This document shows positions 1 through 8,793 of a stretch of 64,000 bases of DNA, one piece after another. The stretch is taken from assembly GCA_903932145.1 (NCBI GenBank), contig CAIZFE010000043.1, positions 1 to 64,000 of the forward strand, in the 5' to 3' direction. The notes under the pieces are model-generated. The model worked only from the letters and a program-made list of their open reading frames with translations, was not told the origin of the DNA and ran no database searches. Numbering within the stretch: position 1 is the stretch's first letter; each line of letters opens with the position of its first letter. Both the position numbers and the translations under genes were made by a program. Source of the DNA: an uncultured Rhodopila sp. (GTDB lineage Bacteria; Pseudomonadota; Alphaproteobacteria; Acetobacterales; Acetobacteraceae).

Positions 1-110
1 CTAAAGGCCGTCCTTGACCGCGGCCCCGGGCGTTGCCATCGGGATTTCAGGCCGGGACGAAGAAACGGTCCCGTTCAGCCAAACAAAGAAACATCACTGG
101 CTATGGTGCC

Positions 111-302
111 ATGCCTTTTGCACACATTGACGGACACAACGAGGGATTGCTGATGGCGCCCGACTTGTCCACGGCTTTGACCGATGCAGCGAATGCCGGC
201 GACTCCTGGCAGGCGCACCGTATTACGCTGGGGACCGAGGTTGTGCTGGAGGGTGAGTCCCTGACGGCGGCAGTCCGCGAGGTTATTCCTGGTATCTATT
301 GA
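111..302 (+). CDS. Small hypothetical protein (63 aa)
   Basis: I do not recognise this protein. It starts at an ATG; a further in-frame ATG lies at 153, and the frame stays open upstream only through a TTG at 33. The C-terminal half (about residues 15-63) reads like a compact soluble protein with acidic and aliphatic residues and no signal peptide. The main support that the frame is used is that its TGA stop (300-302) coincides with the end of a dispersed repeat, as at several confirmed genes in this window. No convincing ribosome binding site is visible. Confidence 0.35.
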   Translation: MPFAHIDGHNEGLLMAPDLSTALTDAANAGDSWQAHRITLGTEVVLEGESLTAAVREVIPGIY

Positions 303-433
303 TGCCAATCGGCGTTGAGGCGGACTCTCGTCCCCCATCGTGATGGCCCGGCTTGTCCGGGCCACCTGTCGCGGCACCGTCGAGTCACGGGTGGCCCGGA
401 CAAGCCGGGCCATGACGGAAGTGGAATGCCAAC
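300..433. repeat. Dispersed palindromic element, copy 1
   Basis: The element has inverted arms, ATGGCCCGGCTTGTCCGGGC and its complement, separated by a short GC-rich loop. It begins TGATGCCAATCGGCGTTGAG, so its first three bases are the stop codon of the preceding small frame. It ends GGAAGTGGAATGCCAACC. Copies of the same arms recur near 5.4, 8.6, 10.2, 19.6, 23.6, 31.6, 46.4, 50.1 and 51.0 kb. Confidence 0.8.
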
Positions 434-458
434 CGCTTTCCCGGTGGGCTTCGTTACG

Positions 459-1310
459 TCAGCCTGTTTTGGCTTTTTCGCAGAAAGCCTCCAGCGCCTT
501 CGTTTCGGTGTGCGGCCCCTCGAAATCGGCGGCAATCGCTTCGTAAAACCGAGCCGCCTCCTGGTAAAAGCCTGATCCGGGATTGTCCTCGCCAATAAAG
601 GCCGCGATTTCTTCCATCTCGGCAATCCAGCGATACGCTTTGCCCGGCATTTTCGGCATCTGCGGCGTCAACCATTTCAGCAGCGCCGGCTGGCTGACCT
701 TCATTTCCGCGATCAGTGCATCGGCAGTGCCGGCTCGGGTGGCAGCCAGCATCATGGTCGCGCTCAGCGCCGTAAACCCCTTGGTAATCCCGGCATACGA
801 CATCTTCATCGCCGACGCCGCACCCACCGGACCCGGTTGGACCGGCGTCCACAGGCCATACTGTTGCAGCACAGTCACTTTCCCGGCGTCCGGCCCGGAC
901 AGGTATATCCGGGTCCGGCTGGAATCGACATCCGGCGGTGGCCCGATGATACCGCCATCGACGAACGAGGCGCCGGTTTCGCGCACCACGCGGTCGATGC
1001 CCAGAACGGTCTGCGGGCTGACAGCGTTGCAGTCCACATAGATCGGTTTGCGTTTGGCCTCCCGCAACGCGGGGGCAAGCCGCTCGGCCAGGGCCAGCGC
1101 GTCACCCGGAGGCAGGATGGACAGGATGAAGTCCGCCTCAACCAGTTGCGCGTCCGTGGCATCCGTCATGCCCGCCGCCTTGGCCCGCGCGATGGTGGCA
1201 GCCGAACGCCCGGTCAGTGAGGTTCGCACCTGGACGCCCGCCGCCGTCAGCCTGGTGGCAACGGCGCTTCCCATCATGCCGGGGGCGATAACCGCGACGA
1301 TTGGTGGCAT
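459..1310 (-). CDS. NAD(P)-dependent 6PGDH/HIBADH-like dehydrogenase (DUF1932)
   Basis: This 283-residue cytoplasmic protein opens with a Rossmann nucleotide-binding stretch in which the usual GxGxMG reads AVIAPGMMGSAVA (about residues 6-18). Next come the DCNAVSP and DGGIIGPPP segments (about 113-145) typical of 3-hydroxyisobutyrate dehydrogenase relatives, and a helical C-terminal domain of the DUF1932 type. The family reduces or oxidises beta-hydroxyacids with NAD(P), but the substrate cannot be read from sequence. The conserved catalytic Lys is plausible in KMSYAGITKG (about 177-186). It stands alone: the next gene on the same strand is 73 bases upstream and unrelated. Confidence 0.85.
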   Translation of the reverse strand: MPPIVAVIAPGMMGSAVATRLTAAGVQVRTSLTGRSAATIARAKAAGMTDATDAQLVEADFILSILPPGDALALAERLAPALREAKRKPIYVDCNAVSPQTVLGIDRVVRETGASFVDGGIIGPPPDVDSSRTRIYLSGPDAGKVTVLQQYGLWTPVQPGPVGAASAMKMSYAGITKGFTALSATMMLAATRAGTADALIAEMKVSQPALLKWLTPQMPKMPGKAYRWIAEMEEIAAFIGEDNPGSGFYQEAARFYEAIAADFEGPHTETKALEAFCEKAKTG

Positions 1311-1383
1311 TGGTGATCCTCCTTGGAATTCGCCGCGATATTGCCCCGGGAGGCACGATCGGGAAAGGTCTGCCTGAGGGCAT

Positions 1384-1677
1384 TCACTCGGCCAGACGGC
1401 TCAGCTTCTTGATCCGGCGCTTCTGATAGGCGGCAATCTCACGCTTCAGCGGATGCCGGTGGTCGAAGTCAAAATGGGTAATCGACGCGAAAATGACATG
1501 CGCGTCTTCGGCAATTCCCTGAAGCCGGAGCGCACACATAATGCCGCCCTCCTCCCTGGCATCATAGACCTCGACTATCTCGCAGTTCTTCGGGATTGAT
1601 ACGTCTGGCTCCCTCGCGCGGAGTGCCTCGGCCAAATCCGGCGTGACCAGCGCCGGCAACGGTAATGCCGCTACCAT
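1384..1677 (-). CDS. Hypothetical protein (97 aa)
   Basis: This small soluble protein is unrecognised. The frame reads through a coherent central segment (about residues 30-75, with GGIMCALRL and a His/Asp-rich HFDFDHRHPLK) and ends in a basic helix KRRIKKLSRL. There is no signal peptide or membrane segment. The ATG at 1677 has no clear Shine-Dalgarno sequence, and the frame continues upstream to a TGA through residues resembling protein (ELKARLLAK). A non-ATG start a few codons earlier is therefore possible. It probably lies in its own transcript. Confidence 0.5.
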   Translation of the reverse strand: MVAALPLPALVTPDLAEALRAREPDVSIPKNCEIVEVYDAREEGGIMCALRLQGIAEDAHVIFASITHFDFDHRHPLKREIAAYQKRRIKKLSRLAE

Positions 1678-1841
1678 CTTCGCCAGCAGTCTGGCCTTCA
1701 GCTCCGGATTTTTCGATCATCGGCGACTCGCCCTGTTCCAGCACGGGAAGCAGTCTATCAGGTCCACGCGATGGTCGGGGAGCAGGCGTTGCCGGCAACC
1801 CGGAGGAGCCTTAGTTTGCGATGACCCGAGGAAGGAACAAG

Positions 1842-2492
1842 ATGAGCAAACGACCCCGCCCGCCAACGGTCACGGACGCTCAGGTGCGCGACGTGCTTGC
1901 ACGCTTCGCCTGCGAACTGCCCTTCCACGCGGTGCGCACCCGGTTGCTCGGTTCCATCGCCTCGCCCGATCCACTGGTAACCCCGCTGCGGGCAGTGGAG
2001 GCACTGTGGGGCGGCGCGTTGCCGGTGTTCGACTCCATGGAGGATGCCAATGAACTGATCAGTGTGCTGGTCATGGGGCTGTGGAACCAACTCTCTGAAC
2101 ACCAGCATCGCTCCGCACCGTTTCGCCTGACCCGGATCGAGGTCTCGGCGACCCGCGAAGGTGTTGCCACGCTGGCCTTGATGCGGGAGCAAGAGGTCTG
2201 GAACTTCGGGCTCGGTCTGGTCGGTAGCACCCCGGCCCCGAAGTTCCCCGAACGCGCGGACAGAGCGATGGGGGTTTTGTTCCAGGTGCGCGGCATCGCC
2301 ATTGGGATACGTGAGCGCGCGGAAGATCGGGAAAAAGACATGTCAACGGAGGACTGTGCCGGTCTGATCCAACAGTTTCGCGATGTGACCAAAGCCGCCG
2401 AACATGAAATCCACGAGGCGGTGCTGGCCTGCGCACGAGCGCGGCGAGCCATCATGCCGGGCGCGCCGGCGGGACGGCCGGTGGGTCGTTGA
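1842..2492 (+). CDS. Hypothetical protein, translationally coupled to flavodoxin-like gene
   Basis: This 216-residue protein is unrecognised. I chose the ATG at 1842 because AGGAAGGA lies six bases upstream; an earlier in-frame ATG at 1821 lacks such a site. The product looks soluble and mostly helical. A central segment (about 75-150) contains a recurrent LWNQLSEHQ and ALMREQEVWNFG, and the C-terminus is basic and Ala-rich. The stop overlaps the start of the next gene (TTGA), so the two are likely co-translated. A role with the flavoprotein downstream is inference only. Confidence 0.6.
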   Translation: MSKRPRPPTVTDAQVRDVLARFACELPFHAVRTRLLGSIASPDPLVTPLRAVEALWGGALPVFDSMEDANELISVLVMGLWNQLSEHQHRSAPFRLTRIEVSATREGVATLALMREQEVWNFGLGLVGSTPAPKFPERADRAMGVLFQVRGIAIGIRERAEDREKDMSTEDCAGLIQQFRDVTKAAEHEIHEAVLACARARRAIMPGAPAGRPVGR

Positions 2493-2992
2493 ACCCCGGC
2501 CGCAAAACCCTGCTGATCGTGTTTCACTCGCTGACCGGTGGCGCCCGGCAGATGGCCGAGGCGGCGGCCGAAGGCGCAGCCACCGAAGCCGAGATCACAG
2601 TTCGGCTGCTGGCCGCGCCCGACGCGGGACCGGCGGATGTTCTGGCAGCGGACGGCTACATTTTCGTCACTCCAGAGAATTTGGCGGCGATGGCCGGGCG
2701 GATGAAAGACTTTTTCGACCGCACGTATTATCCGGCGCTGGACCCTATCAACGGCCGTCCCTACGCCAGTTTAATTTGTGCCGGTTCCGACGGCGAAAAT
2801 GCCGCTCGGCAAATTGCCCGCATCGCCACCGGCTGGCGGCTGCGTCAGGCTGCTGACCCGCTGATTGTCCGCACCGGGGCGCAGACGCCGGAGGCGATTA
2901 TGGCGCCGAAAACGATCGGATCGGCGGATCTCTGTTCATGCCGGGAGGCCGGGCAGGCGTTGGCGGCCGGGATCGTCGCAGGGATATTTTAG
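2489..2992 (+). CDS. Flavodoxin-like / NAD(P)H-dependent FMN reductase family protein
   Basis: This 167-residue protein has a flavodoxin fold. The N-terminal strand and phosphate loop TLLIVFHSLTGGARQMAE (about residues 7-24) match the FMN phosphate-binding T/S-x-T-G-x-T pattern. GYIFVTPENLAAMAGRMKDF (about 56-75) resembles the FMN isoalloxazine-binding loop and dimer helix of the NAD(P)H-dependent reductases. Its start is a TTG overlapping the stop of the gene upstream by three bases. The family transfers electrons from NAD(P)H through FMN; the physiological acceptor is unknown. Confidence 0.75.
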   Translation: MNPGRKTLLIVFHSLTGGARQMAEAAAEGAATEAEITVRLLAAPDAGPADVLAADGYIFVTPENLAAMAGRMKDFFDRTYYPALDPINGRPYASLICAGSDGENAARQIARIATGWRLRQAADPLIVRTGAQTPEAIMAPKTIGSADLCSCREAGQALAAGIVAGIF

Positions 2993-3121
2993 CAGCGCCA
3001 GAGGCAACCACCTCGCAATAGCAAACCTAAATCAATCCGCGTTAACCCATTGCCTGGCCATGTTGGTGCATGCTGGCCGCGTCGTCGTGACATCCCGCCG
3101 CGCAACCAACCGATCGCCGCA

Positions 3122-3913
3122 ATGTATCTGTGTTTCATCGACGAATCCGGCTCGCCGCCGACGCGCCAGACCAAAAGCCCGCGCCCGTATTTCGTCATCG
3201 CGGGCGTGATCATGCACGAAACGCAATGGCATGGCGTCGCCGAAGACCTCCGCCGCCTGCGTGCCAAACCGGAGTTCAACGTCACCGGAGAGATCAAGTG
3301 GCGGTTCTTCGGCAACGAGAACAACGACCGCCACAACGCCGTCCGTCATCTGCCCCCGGCCGCGAGAGACTCATTCCGTGCCCAGTTTTTCGAAATCATC
3401 ACCCGAAGAAAAAGCGTTCGCATCATCTGCTGCGTCACCAGGATCGAGGACGCCTATCGCCAAAGCCATGTCGCCGGCCCGGAGGACATCTATCATCGCA
3501 CCTACGCGGCGGTGACCGAGCGCTTTCAATACTTTCTTCGGGATGTGGGCCGGCGGTGCGGCGACAAACAAATCGGCATCGTCGTGTCGGACCATCGTGG
3601 CAAGAACCAGGACGATCTGCTGCGCTCCGCCCACCACGGATTCGTCGATGAGGACGATACATTCACCAGCAAACATCCGAACTTCGTGGAAACCGTCTTC
3701 CTGACACCATCGCACCGCAGCGTCGGCATTCAGTTCGCCGATATGGTGGCGGGTGCGGTGGGACGCGCGTACAACTCCGGCGATCCGCGATACGCGAGGC
3801 AAATCCGCGGATCGTTCAGATGCGACGCCTCCGGCGCAATCGGCGGGTATGGGCTGGCAAAATTTCCGGCGGGATGGCAGTGGGTGCCGCCGGGTGGGGG
3901 GCAAGCCCCCTGA
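3122..3913 (+). CDS. DUF3800 domain protein
   Basis: This 263-residue protein begins MYLCFIDESGS, the D-E-S-G-S signature at the start of DUF3800 proteins. It carries the second conserved motif IQFADMVAGAVGRAY (about residues 200-214), plus a conserved VVSDHRGK strand (about 158-165). DUF3800 has an RNase H-like pattern of acidic residues and is often encoded near phage or defence genes; its activity is not established to my knowledge. The start at 3122 is chosen because the motif begins there. The C-terminus ends in a Gly/Pro tail (PPGGGQAP). No clear partner gene is adjacent. Confidence 0.8.
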   Translation: MYLCFIDESGSPPTRQTKSPRPYFVIAGVIMHETQWHGVAEDLRRLRAKPEFNVTGEIKWRFFGNENNDRHNAVRHLPPAARDSFRAQFFEIITRRKSVRIICCVTRIEDAYRQSHVAGPEDIYHRTYAAVTERFQYFLRDVGRRCGDKQIGIVVSDHRGKNQDDLLRSAHHGFVDEDDTFTSKHPNFVETVFLTPSHRSVGIQFADMVAGAVGRAYNSGDPRYARQIRGSFRCDASGAIGGYGLAKFPAGWQWVPPGGGQAP

Positions 3914-4092
3914 TGCACTCCGGCACACCCCCAGCACCTCCGATTTCCCACAATCCAAAAACAAAGTCAAGTTTTCCGAGCGATTTGAATAGCATGACCA
4001 GATGAAAAGCGCGTCAGAGCCAAACGCCCTCCGCCCGCTTTGTTGACCGCATCCCGCCACCGACCGACAACTCCACGCAACAGGTGGTGGCG

Positions 4093-5286
4093 ATGACGAA
4101 GGCGAACTGGACTCTCTTTTGGATGTGCGTGCTGGCCGCCATCAATCAACTCGGGTTCGGCGGAGTCCTTCCGGCGCTTCCGCTGTATGCGAAATCCTTC
4201 GGCGTGTCCGTCTCCGCCATCGGCATGGCGGTCGGCATCTACGGCCTCGGCCGCCTGACCGGCGCTGTCCCCGGCGGCTGGCTGTCCGACGCGGTCGGCC
4301 GCCGCCCCACCCTGGCGCTCGGCGGCCTCATCACCGCCGCCGGCAACCTGTGGTGCGCCCTCGCCACCAGCTACCCGGAGTTCATCCTCGCCCGCCTGAT
4401 CGCCGGGGCTGGAGCCGGACTGATCGTCACTACCGGCCAAATCGTCCTCGCCGACATCACCACCCCGGCGCGCCGCGGCCGCATCATGGCGATCTATCAG
4501 GGCGTGTTCATCTTCGCGGCAGGCGTTGGCCCGCTGCCCGGCGGCCTGCTGTCGGAGGCTTACGGCCTGACCGCGCCCTTTTACGCCTATGCGATCGCCG
4601 GCATCGGCGCCGGGATCGTCGCGAGCCTGGCCGTCGGCGAAACGCGGGACGCCACCCACGCCGCGATCCGGCGCAGCGGCAAAGCTGTCCCAACCTGCGT
4701 GCAAATGCGGCTGCTGGCCAAACAAACCGGCTTCATGCTGGCCTGCATGGTCTCCCTCGCCAACGCCGCCGCCCGCACCGGAGGCCTGTTCAGCGTCGTC
4801 CCCCTGCTCGGTAGCATGCGTCTGGGGCTATCCGTCACCGAGATCGGATTCGCCCTCGCCGTTGGTACGGTCGTGGGTCTGGTAGCGGTGTACCCCAGCG
4901 GCATGCTGGTCGATCATTTCGGTCGCAAAGCTGTCATCGCACCCGCGACGATGATTGCCGGAGCCTCCATGCTACTGTTCTGTATTGCACCGACTTACCC
5001 ATGGTTTGTCGCGGCCAGCGTGGTCTGGGGCATCGCCGGGTCAGTAGGAGGCGCCGCCCCATCCGTCTATGCCGCCGACAGCGCCCCACCCGGGTTGAAC
5101 GCAACGACGGTCGGCATGTTCCGCATGGCCGGCGACGTCGGCTACGTCGTGGGTCCGTTAGCGCTGGGATTCATCTCCGATGGGTTCGGCGCGGTCGCGG
5201 CGCTGGTGACCGCCGCGGTCCTGTTGGTCACGGCTGGCGGGTTGTTCGCGGCCTTCGCGCCCGAAACCTATCGGGGACGCGTGTAA
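4093..5286 (+). CDS. MFS transporter (drug:H+ antiporter-like, 12 TM)
   Basis: This 397-residue inner-membrane permease has about twelve hydrophobic segments. The motif-A loop between TM2 and TM3 reads GGWLSDAVGRRPTL, and its counterpart in the second half is GMLVDHFGRKAVI. ATG 4093 is preferred over the GTG at 4084 because AGGTGG sits five bases before it. The size and the two motif-A copies fit the DHA family of proton-coupled exporters, but the substrate is unknown. The gene is monocistronic, with a dispersed repeat just downstream. Confidence 0.85.
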   Translation: MTKANWTLFWMCVLAAINQLGFGGVLPALPLYAKSFGVSVSAIGMAVGIYGLGRLTGAVPGGWLSDAVGRRPTLALGGLITAAGNLWCALATSYPEFILARLIAGAGAGLIVTTGQIVLADITTPARRGRIMAIYQGVFIFAAGVGPLPGGLLSEAYGLTAPFYAYAIAGIGAGIVASLAVGETRDATHAAIRRSGKAVPTCVQMRLLAKQTGFMLACMVSLANAAARTGGLFSVVPLLGSMRLGLSVTEIGFALAVGTVVGLVAVYPSGMLVDHFGRKAVIAPATMIAGASMLLFCIAPTYPWFVAASVVWGIAGSVGGAAPSVYAADSAPPGLNATTVGMFRMAGDVGYVVGPLALGFISDGFGAVAALVTAAVLLVTAGGLFAAFAPETYRGRV

Positions 5287-5302
5287 CAGCCTCTCAGAGC
5301 AA

Positions 5303-5463
5303 ATCATGCCAGTCCGCGTTGAGATTGACATACCGCCATCCATACCCGTCATGGCCCGGCTTGTCCGGGCCACCTATGGCCTGGCGGTGCCGCGACAGGT
5401 GGCTCGGACAAGCCGGGCCATCACGATGGGGGCAAGAGTCGGCCTCAACGGCGGCTGGTATCA
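5303..5463. repeat. Dispersed palindromic element, copy 2
   Basis: The arms ATGGCCCGGCTTGTCCGGGC and GCTCGGACAAGCCGGGCCAT flank a loop. The right end reads, on the minus strand, TGATACCAGCCGCCGTTGAG; its TGA is the stop codon of the histidine kinase gene that enters from the right. The left end near the MFS gene is poorly conserved. Confidence 0.8.
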
Positions 5464-7785
5464 ATCCCGTTTGCGCGACCGTAAATCGACCACGTTGCCG
5501 CCATCGGTTGCACCGCCCCCGGCGGCCAAGACGTCCGCGACCTTGCGGGCGAGGTCCTCGCGCTTGAAGGGTTTGCTCAAAAGCTGCACGCCGTCGTCCA
5601 ACCGTCCGTGATGCACGATCGAGTTCTCGGTATATCCCGACATGAACAGCACTTTGACCGCCGGGCGCATCGCGGTGATCCGCTCGGCCAGTTCTCGGCC
5701 GCGCACTTTCCCGGGCAACACCACGTCCGTCAGCAGCATGTCGATGTCCGCCGCATGGGCGCCGAACACCAGTAGCCCTTCATCACCATCGGCCGCTTCC
5801 AACACGCGGTAGCCGAGGCCCCGCAGGATCGCCACCGCGACGTCCCGCACGCCGGCCTCATCCTCCACCACCAGGATCGTCGCCGATCCGCGCGGCAACT
5901 CGGTCGGCACGCGGCTGGGTTGAACCGCCGACACCGCACCGGCGATGGCCCGTGGCAGATACATTTTCACCGATGTGCCCTGGCCCGGCTCGGAATACAC
6001 CTTCACATGCCCGCCGGACTGTTTCACGAAGCCGAACACCATGGCCAAACCGAGCCCGGTGCCGCGTCCGTCGGTTTTGGTGGTAAAGAACGGTTCAAAT
6101 GCCCGCGCGATGACATCCGGTGTCATCCCGTGGCCGGTATCCGACACCGCCACCATAACATAATCACCGGGAGAAACCTCGGCGTGGGCGCGGGCGTAGC
6201 CGGTATCCAGGACTTTGTTCGCCAATTCGATCGTCAGGCAGCCACCATCCGGCATCGCGTCCCTGGCGTTGAGCGCCAAATTCAGCACCGCGCTCTCCAA
6301 CTGCGAGGGGTCGGCCATCGCCAGCCACAGGCCCGCGCTGTCCACGAAGCGTACATCGATATGTTCCCCCAACGTGCGGCTCATCAGCGGGATCAATTCC
6401 GGCAGGCTAAGCGACAGGTCGATCGCCGCCGGCCGCAGCGGTTGCTTACGCGCGAACGCCAAAAGCTGTGAATTCAGCGCCGCGCCGCGCCGCACCGCCC
6501 ACAAGCACCGGTCAATTGGATCAAGCAACGGACTGTGCGGCTCCAGCGTCATTTTCGCCAGTTCAAGGTTGCCGGAGATCACCGTCAGCAAATTATTAAA
6601 ATCATGGGCCACGCCGCCGGTCAGTTGGCCGATCGCCTGCATCTTCTGTGATTCACGCAGAATGGCCTCGGATTGCGCCCGTTTGGTCATATCGGTAACC
6701 GTCAGAACGAAACCGCCGTCGGGAGTCGGGGTGCGGCGAATCTCCAGCAGGTTGCCCGCGTGATGCGGACGCTCATAGACGATTGGTTCGTTGCCATTTT
6801 GTGTGCCGTGTTCGATCTGGTCTTGCGTTTCCAGAAACGACTCGCCGTCGGTCGTCAGATGTTCCACGAAGGCCGTATAAGGCGTTTCCGCCCGGACCAT
6901 GGCCGGCGGCAGGTCTAGCAGGACCTGGAAGCACTCGTTCCAATGCCGCAGCTTGTTGTTGGGTCCAAATACCGCGACCCCCTGGCTCAGGCTATCCAAT
7001 GACGTGCGGAGACGCCCCGCCAGGGATCGCTGTTCGTCCTCCGCTCGATGAGACCGCGCGTAGGCAACGTTGAGAAGGCGCGCCGCCAGGATCAGCGCGA
7101 GAATGGCGATGGTGGTCGCGACGAAGACCAGAATGCCAACCGAGCGGTTATGGCTTTCGGTTGTCTCAATTCGATCGTGTAACAGGGTGTGTTCCGAATC
7201 GGTCATGCCCGCCAGCGACGCCTCGATTCGCGCCATTGTTTCCCGGCCTTGGTCGTTGCCGACCCGGGCGGCGGCAGCCTCCAGGCCCTTGTCGCGCCTG
7301 ACCTGTATGGTTTCCGCGAGTTGCTGTAGCCGTTGCTGCCATACGGGTGCCAAGGCGAGCAGCCGTGCCTGTTGCGAGGCATTGTCCGCCGTCAGGCTTT
7401 GTAATTCCCCAAACAGATAGGGTGTGCGATTGGTGGCCGACTCGTAAGGGGCGAGATAGGCGGTGTTGCCGGTCAACAGGTATCCGCGCTGATTGGTCTC
7501 CGCATCACGGATTGTTATGCCAAGGTCGCCGATCGATTCCAGCACCTGATACGTGTGCAGGGTCCATGCACGGTCGGAGCGGGCCGCGTTGGACTGATCC
7601 CAGGTCAGCATGCCGATCACCACCAGAATGGCGAGCAAACCGCCAAGCACCGCGAAGTTGGCCTGGGAGACGAGTGTCCTGGACATGGCGAGCCAACTTC
7701 TGACGGGGTTTCGGATACGCTGGCCCTCCACGGAATGACCGAGGCGGGCCCCTGTTAGAGTTGGTAACCGTTCTGCAAAATCCAT
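5461..7785 (-). CDS. Hybrid sensor histidine kinase (CHASE3-PAS-HisKA-HATPase-REC)
   Basis: This 774-residue membrane sensor kinase has TM1 at about residues 41-62 and a periplasmic CHASE3 domain at about 65-210, including the DAETNQRGYLLTG signature. TM2 (about 215-238) is followed by a PAS domain (about 258-368). HisKA carries the phospho-acceptor His394 (VAHDFNN). HATPase_c shows N506/D509, the G1 box DTGHG (549-553) and the G2 box GRGTGLGL. A C-terminal receiver domain has Asp642, phospho-acceptor Asp687 and Lys738. No separate response regulator lies nearby, so the output partner is unknown. An alternative start is ATG 7686, immediately before TM1. The stop codon is part of a dispersed repeat. 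Confidence 0.92.
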   Translation of the reverse strand: MDFAERLPTLTGARLGHSVEGQRIRNPVRSWLAMSRTLVSQANFAVLGGLLAILVVIGMLTWDQSNAARSDRAWTLHTYQVLESIGDLGITIRDAETNQRGYLLTGNTAYLAPYESATNRTPYLFGELQSLTADNASQQARLLALAPVWQQRLQQLAETIQVRRDKGLEAAAARVGNDQGRETMARIEASLAGMTDSEHTLLHDRIETTESHNRSVGILVFVATTIAILALILAARLLNVAYARSHRAEDEQRSLAGRLRTSLDSLSQGVAVFGPNNKLRHWNECFQVLLDLPPAMVRAETPYTAFVEHLTTDGESFLETQDQIEHGTQNGNEPIVYERPHHAGNLLEIRRTPTPDGGFVLTVTDMTKRAQSEAILRESQKMQAIGQLTGGVAHDFNNLLTVISGNLELAKMTLEPHSPLLDPIDRCLWAVRRGAALNSQLLAFARKQPLRPAAIDLSLSLPELIPLMSRTLGEHIDVRFVDSAGLWLAMADPSQLESAVLNLALNARDAMPDGGCLTIELANKVLDTGYARAHAEVSPGDYVMVAVSDTGHGMTPDVIARAFEPFFTTKTDGRGTGLGLAMVFGFVKQSGGHVKVYSEPGQGTSVKMYLPRAIAGAVSAVQPSRVPTELPRGSATILVVEDEAGVRDVAVAILRGLGYRVLEAADGDEGLLVFGAHAADIDMLLTDVVLPGKVRGRELAERITAMRPAVKVLFMSGYTENSIVHHGRLDDGVQLLSKPFKREDLARKVADVLAAGGGATDGGNVVDLRSRKRD

Positions 7786-7852
7786 TCACGCTAAGGTGTT
7801 TGCCCCTCGCGTCACGTTGAGTCGTTGTCGCGTCCGCGCTAGTTGTGTGCGT

Positions 7853-8590
7853 ATGGCCAGACTCAGTGTGAATTTGAACAAGATCGCCCTGTTGCGGAAC
7901 TCCCGCCGTACCGGCGTGCCCGATGTGTGCCACTTCGGCCGCCTGGCGCTGCGGGCAGGGGCGAGGGGCCTGACAGTGCATCCGCGGCCGGACGAGCGGC
8001 ACATCCGAGGCTCCGACGTGCCGATGCTGGCCGAGGTCATGCGCCCATACCGCCCGGCGATGGAGTTCAACATCGAGGGTTACCCGGACGACCGGTTGCT
8101 GACGATACTGCGCGACACGCGGCCGGAGCAGGCGACGCTGGTGCCCGATGCACCGGAGGCGTTCACGTCGGAAGAAGGCTGGAAATTGGACCCGGTCGAG
8201 GCCGCGCTGGCGACGCCGGCCATTGGCGCGATGAAGGCACTGGGGTGCCGGGTGATTCTGTTCATCGATCCCGATCCGGCGGTGATCGCGCGCGTGGTCC
8301 TATCCGGTGCCGATGGCGTGGAGATTTACACCGGTGCCTACGCCGCCGCCTTCCACGAAGGGGGACACGCCTCGATCCTTGGTCAGATCGCCGAAACCGC
8401 CTTGCGCGCCCGCGAATCCGGTCTGGTGGTCAATGCCGGTCACGATCTGAACCTGCTCAATATTCCGGAACTGATGCAGGCGGTGCCATTCCTGGCGGAA
8501 GCGTCGATCGGCCACGAACTGACGGCGGATGCGCTGGAGATGGGGTTCGCCGCGACGGTTGCGGCTTATGCGAAGGCGCTTGGTGCCTGA
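7853..8590 (+). CDS. pdxJ: Pyridoxine 5'-phosphate synthase PdxJ
   Basis: PdxJ condenses 1-deoxy-D-xylulose 5-phosphate with 3-amino-2-oxopropyl phosphate, the ring-closing step of DXP-dependent vitamin B6 synthesis in the cytoplasm. The 245-residue protein has the family TIM-barrel signatures: SVNLNKIALLRNSR at the start, LTVHPRPDERHI (about 39-50), MEFNIEGYP with the catalytic Glu, and VNAGHDLNLLNI near the C-terminus. ATG 7853 is chosen because the family begins at this point; the frame also stays open from 7796. It is divergent from the histidine kinase gene. Its TGA begins a dispersed repeat. Confidence 0.96.
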   Translation: MARLSVNLNKIALLRNSRRTGVPDVCHFGRLALRAGARGLTVHPRPDERHIRGSDVPMLAEVMRPYRPAMEFNIEGYPDDRLLTILRDTRPEQATLVPDAPEAFTSEEGWKLDPVEAALATPAIGAMKALGCRVILFIDPDPAVIARVVLSGADGVEIYTGAYAAAFHEGGHASILGQIAETALRARESGLVVNAGHDLNLLNIPELMQAVPFLAEASIGHELTADALEMGFAATVAAYAKALGA

Positions 8591-8748
8591 TACCAACCGC
8601 CGTTGGGGCCGACGCTCACCCCTGATCGTCATGGCCCGGCTTGTCCGGGCCACCTATGCTCTGACGGTGCCGCGCCAGATGGCTCGGACAAGCCAAGCCA
8701 TGACGGCCGTTGAATGGCAGTACGTCAATGTCAACGGCCGCTGGTATA
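8588..8748. repeat. Dispersed palindromic element, copy 3
   Basis: This is the most complete copy. It starts TGATACCAACCGCCGTTGGG on the stop codon of pdxJ and contains the arms ATGGCCCGGCTTGTCCGGGC and GCTCGGACAAGCCAAGCCAT. It ends CAACGGCCGCTGGTATA, an inverted copy of its own start. The 160-base length, terminal inverted repeats and absence of coding suggest a MITE- or BIME-like element. Confidence 0.85.
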
Positions 8749-8770
8749 ACTTGCCTGCGTTGGGATCAGA

Positions 8771-8793
8771 GGGCGTCCGTCAGGACGCCTTTT
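8771..8793 (+). terminator. Intrinsic terminator overlapping the yajC stop
   Basis: GGCGTCC (8772-8778) pairs with GGACGCC (8783-8789) around a four-base loop, and TTTT follows on the plus strand. It would terminate transcription from pdxJ through the repeat. The hairpin covers the last codons and the stop (8780-8782) of the convergent yajC gene, so this stretch serves both as coding sequence and as a terminator. Confidence 0.6.
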
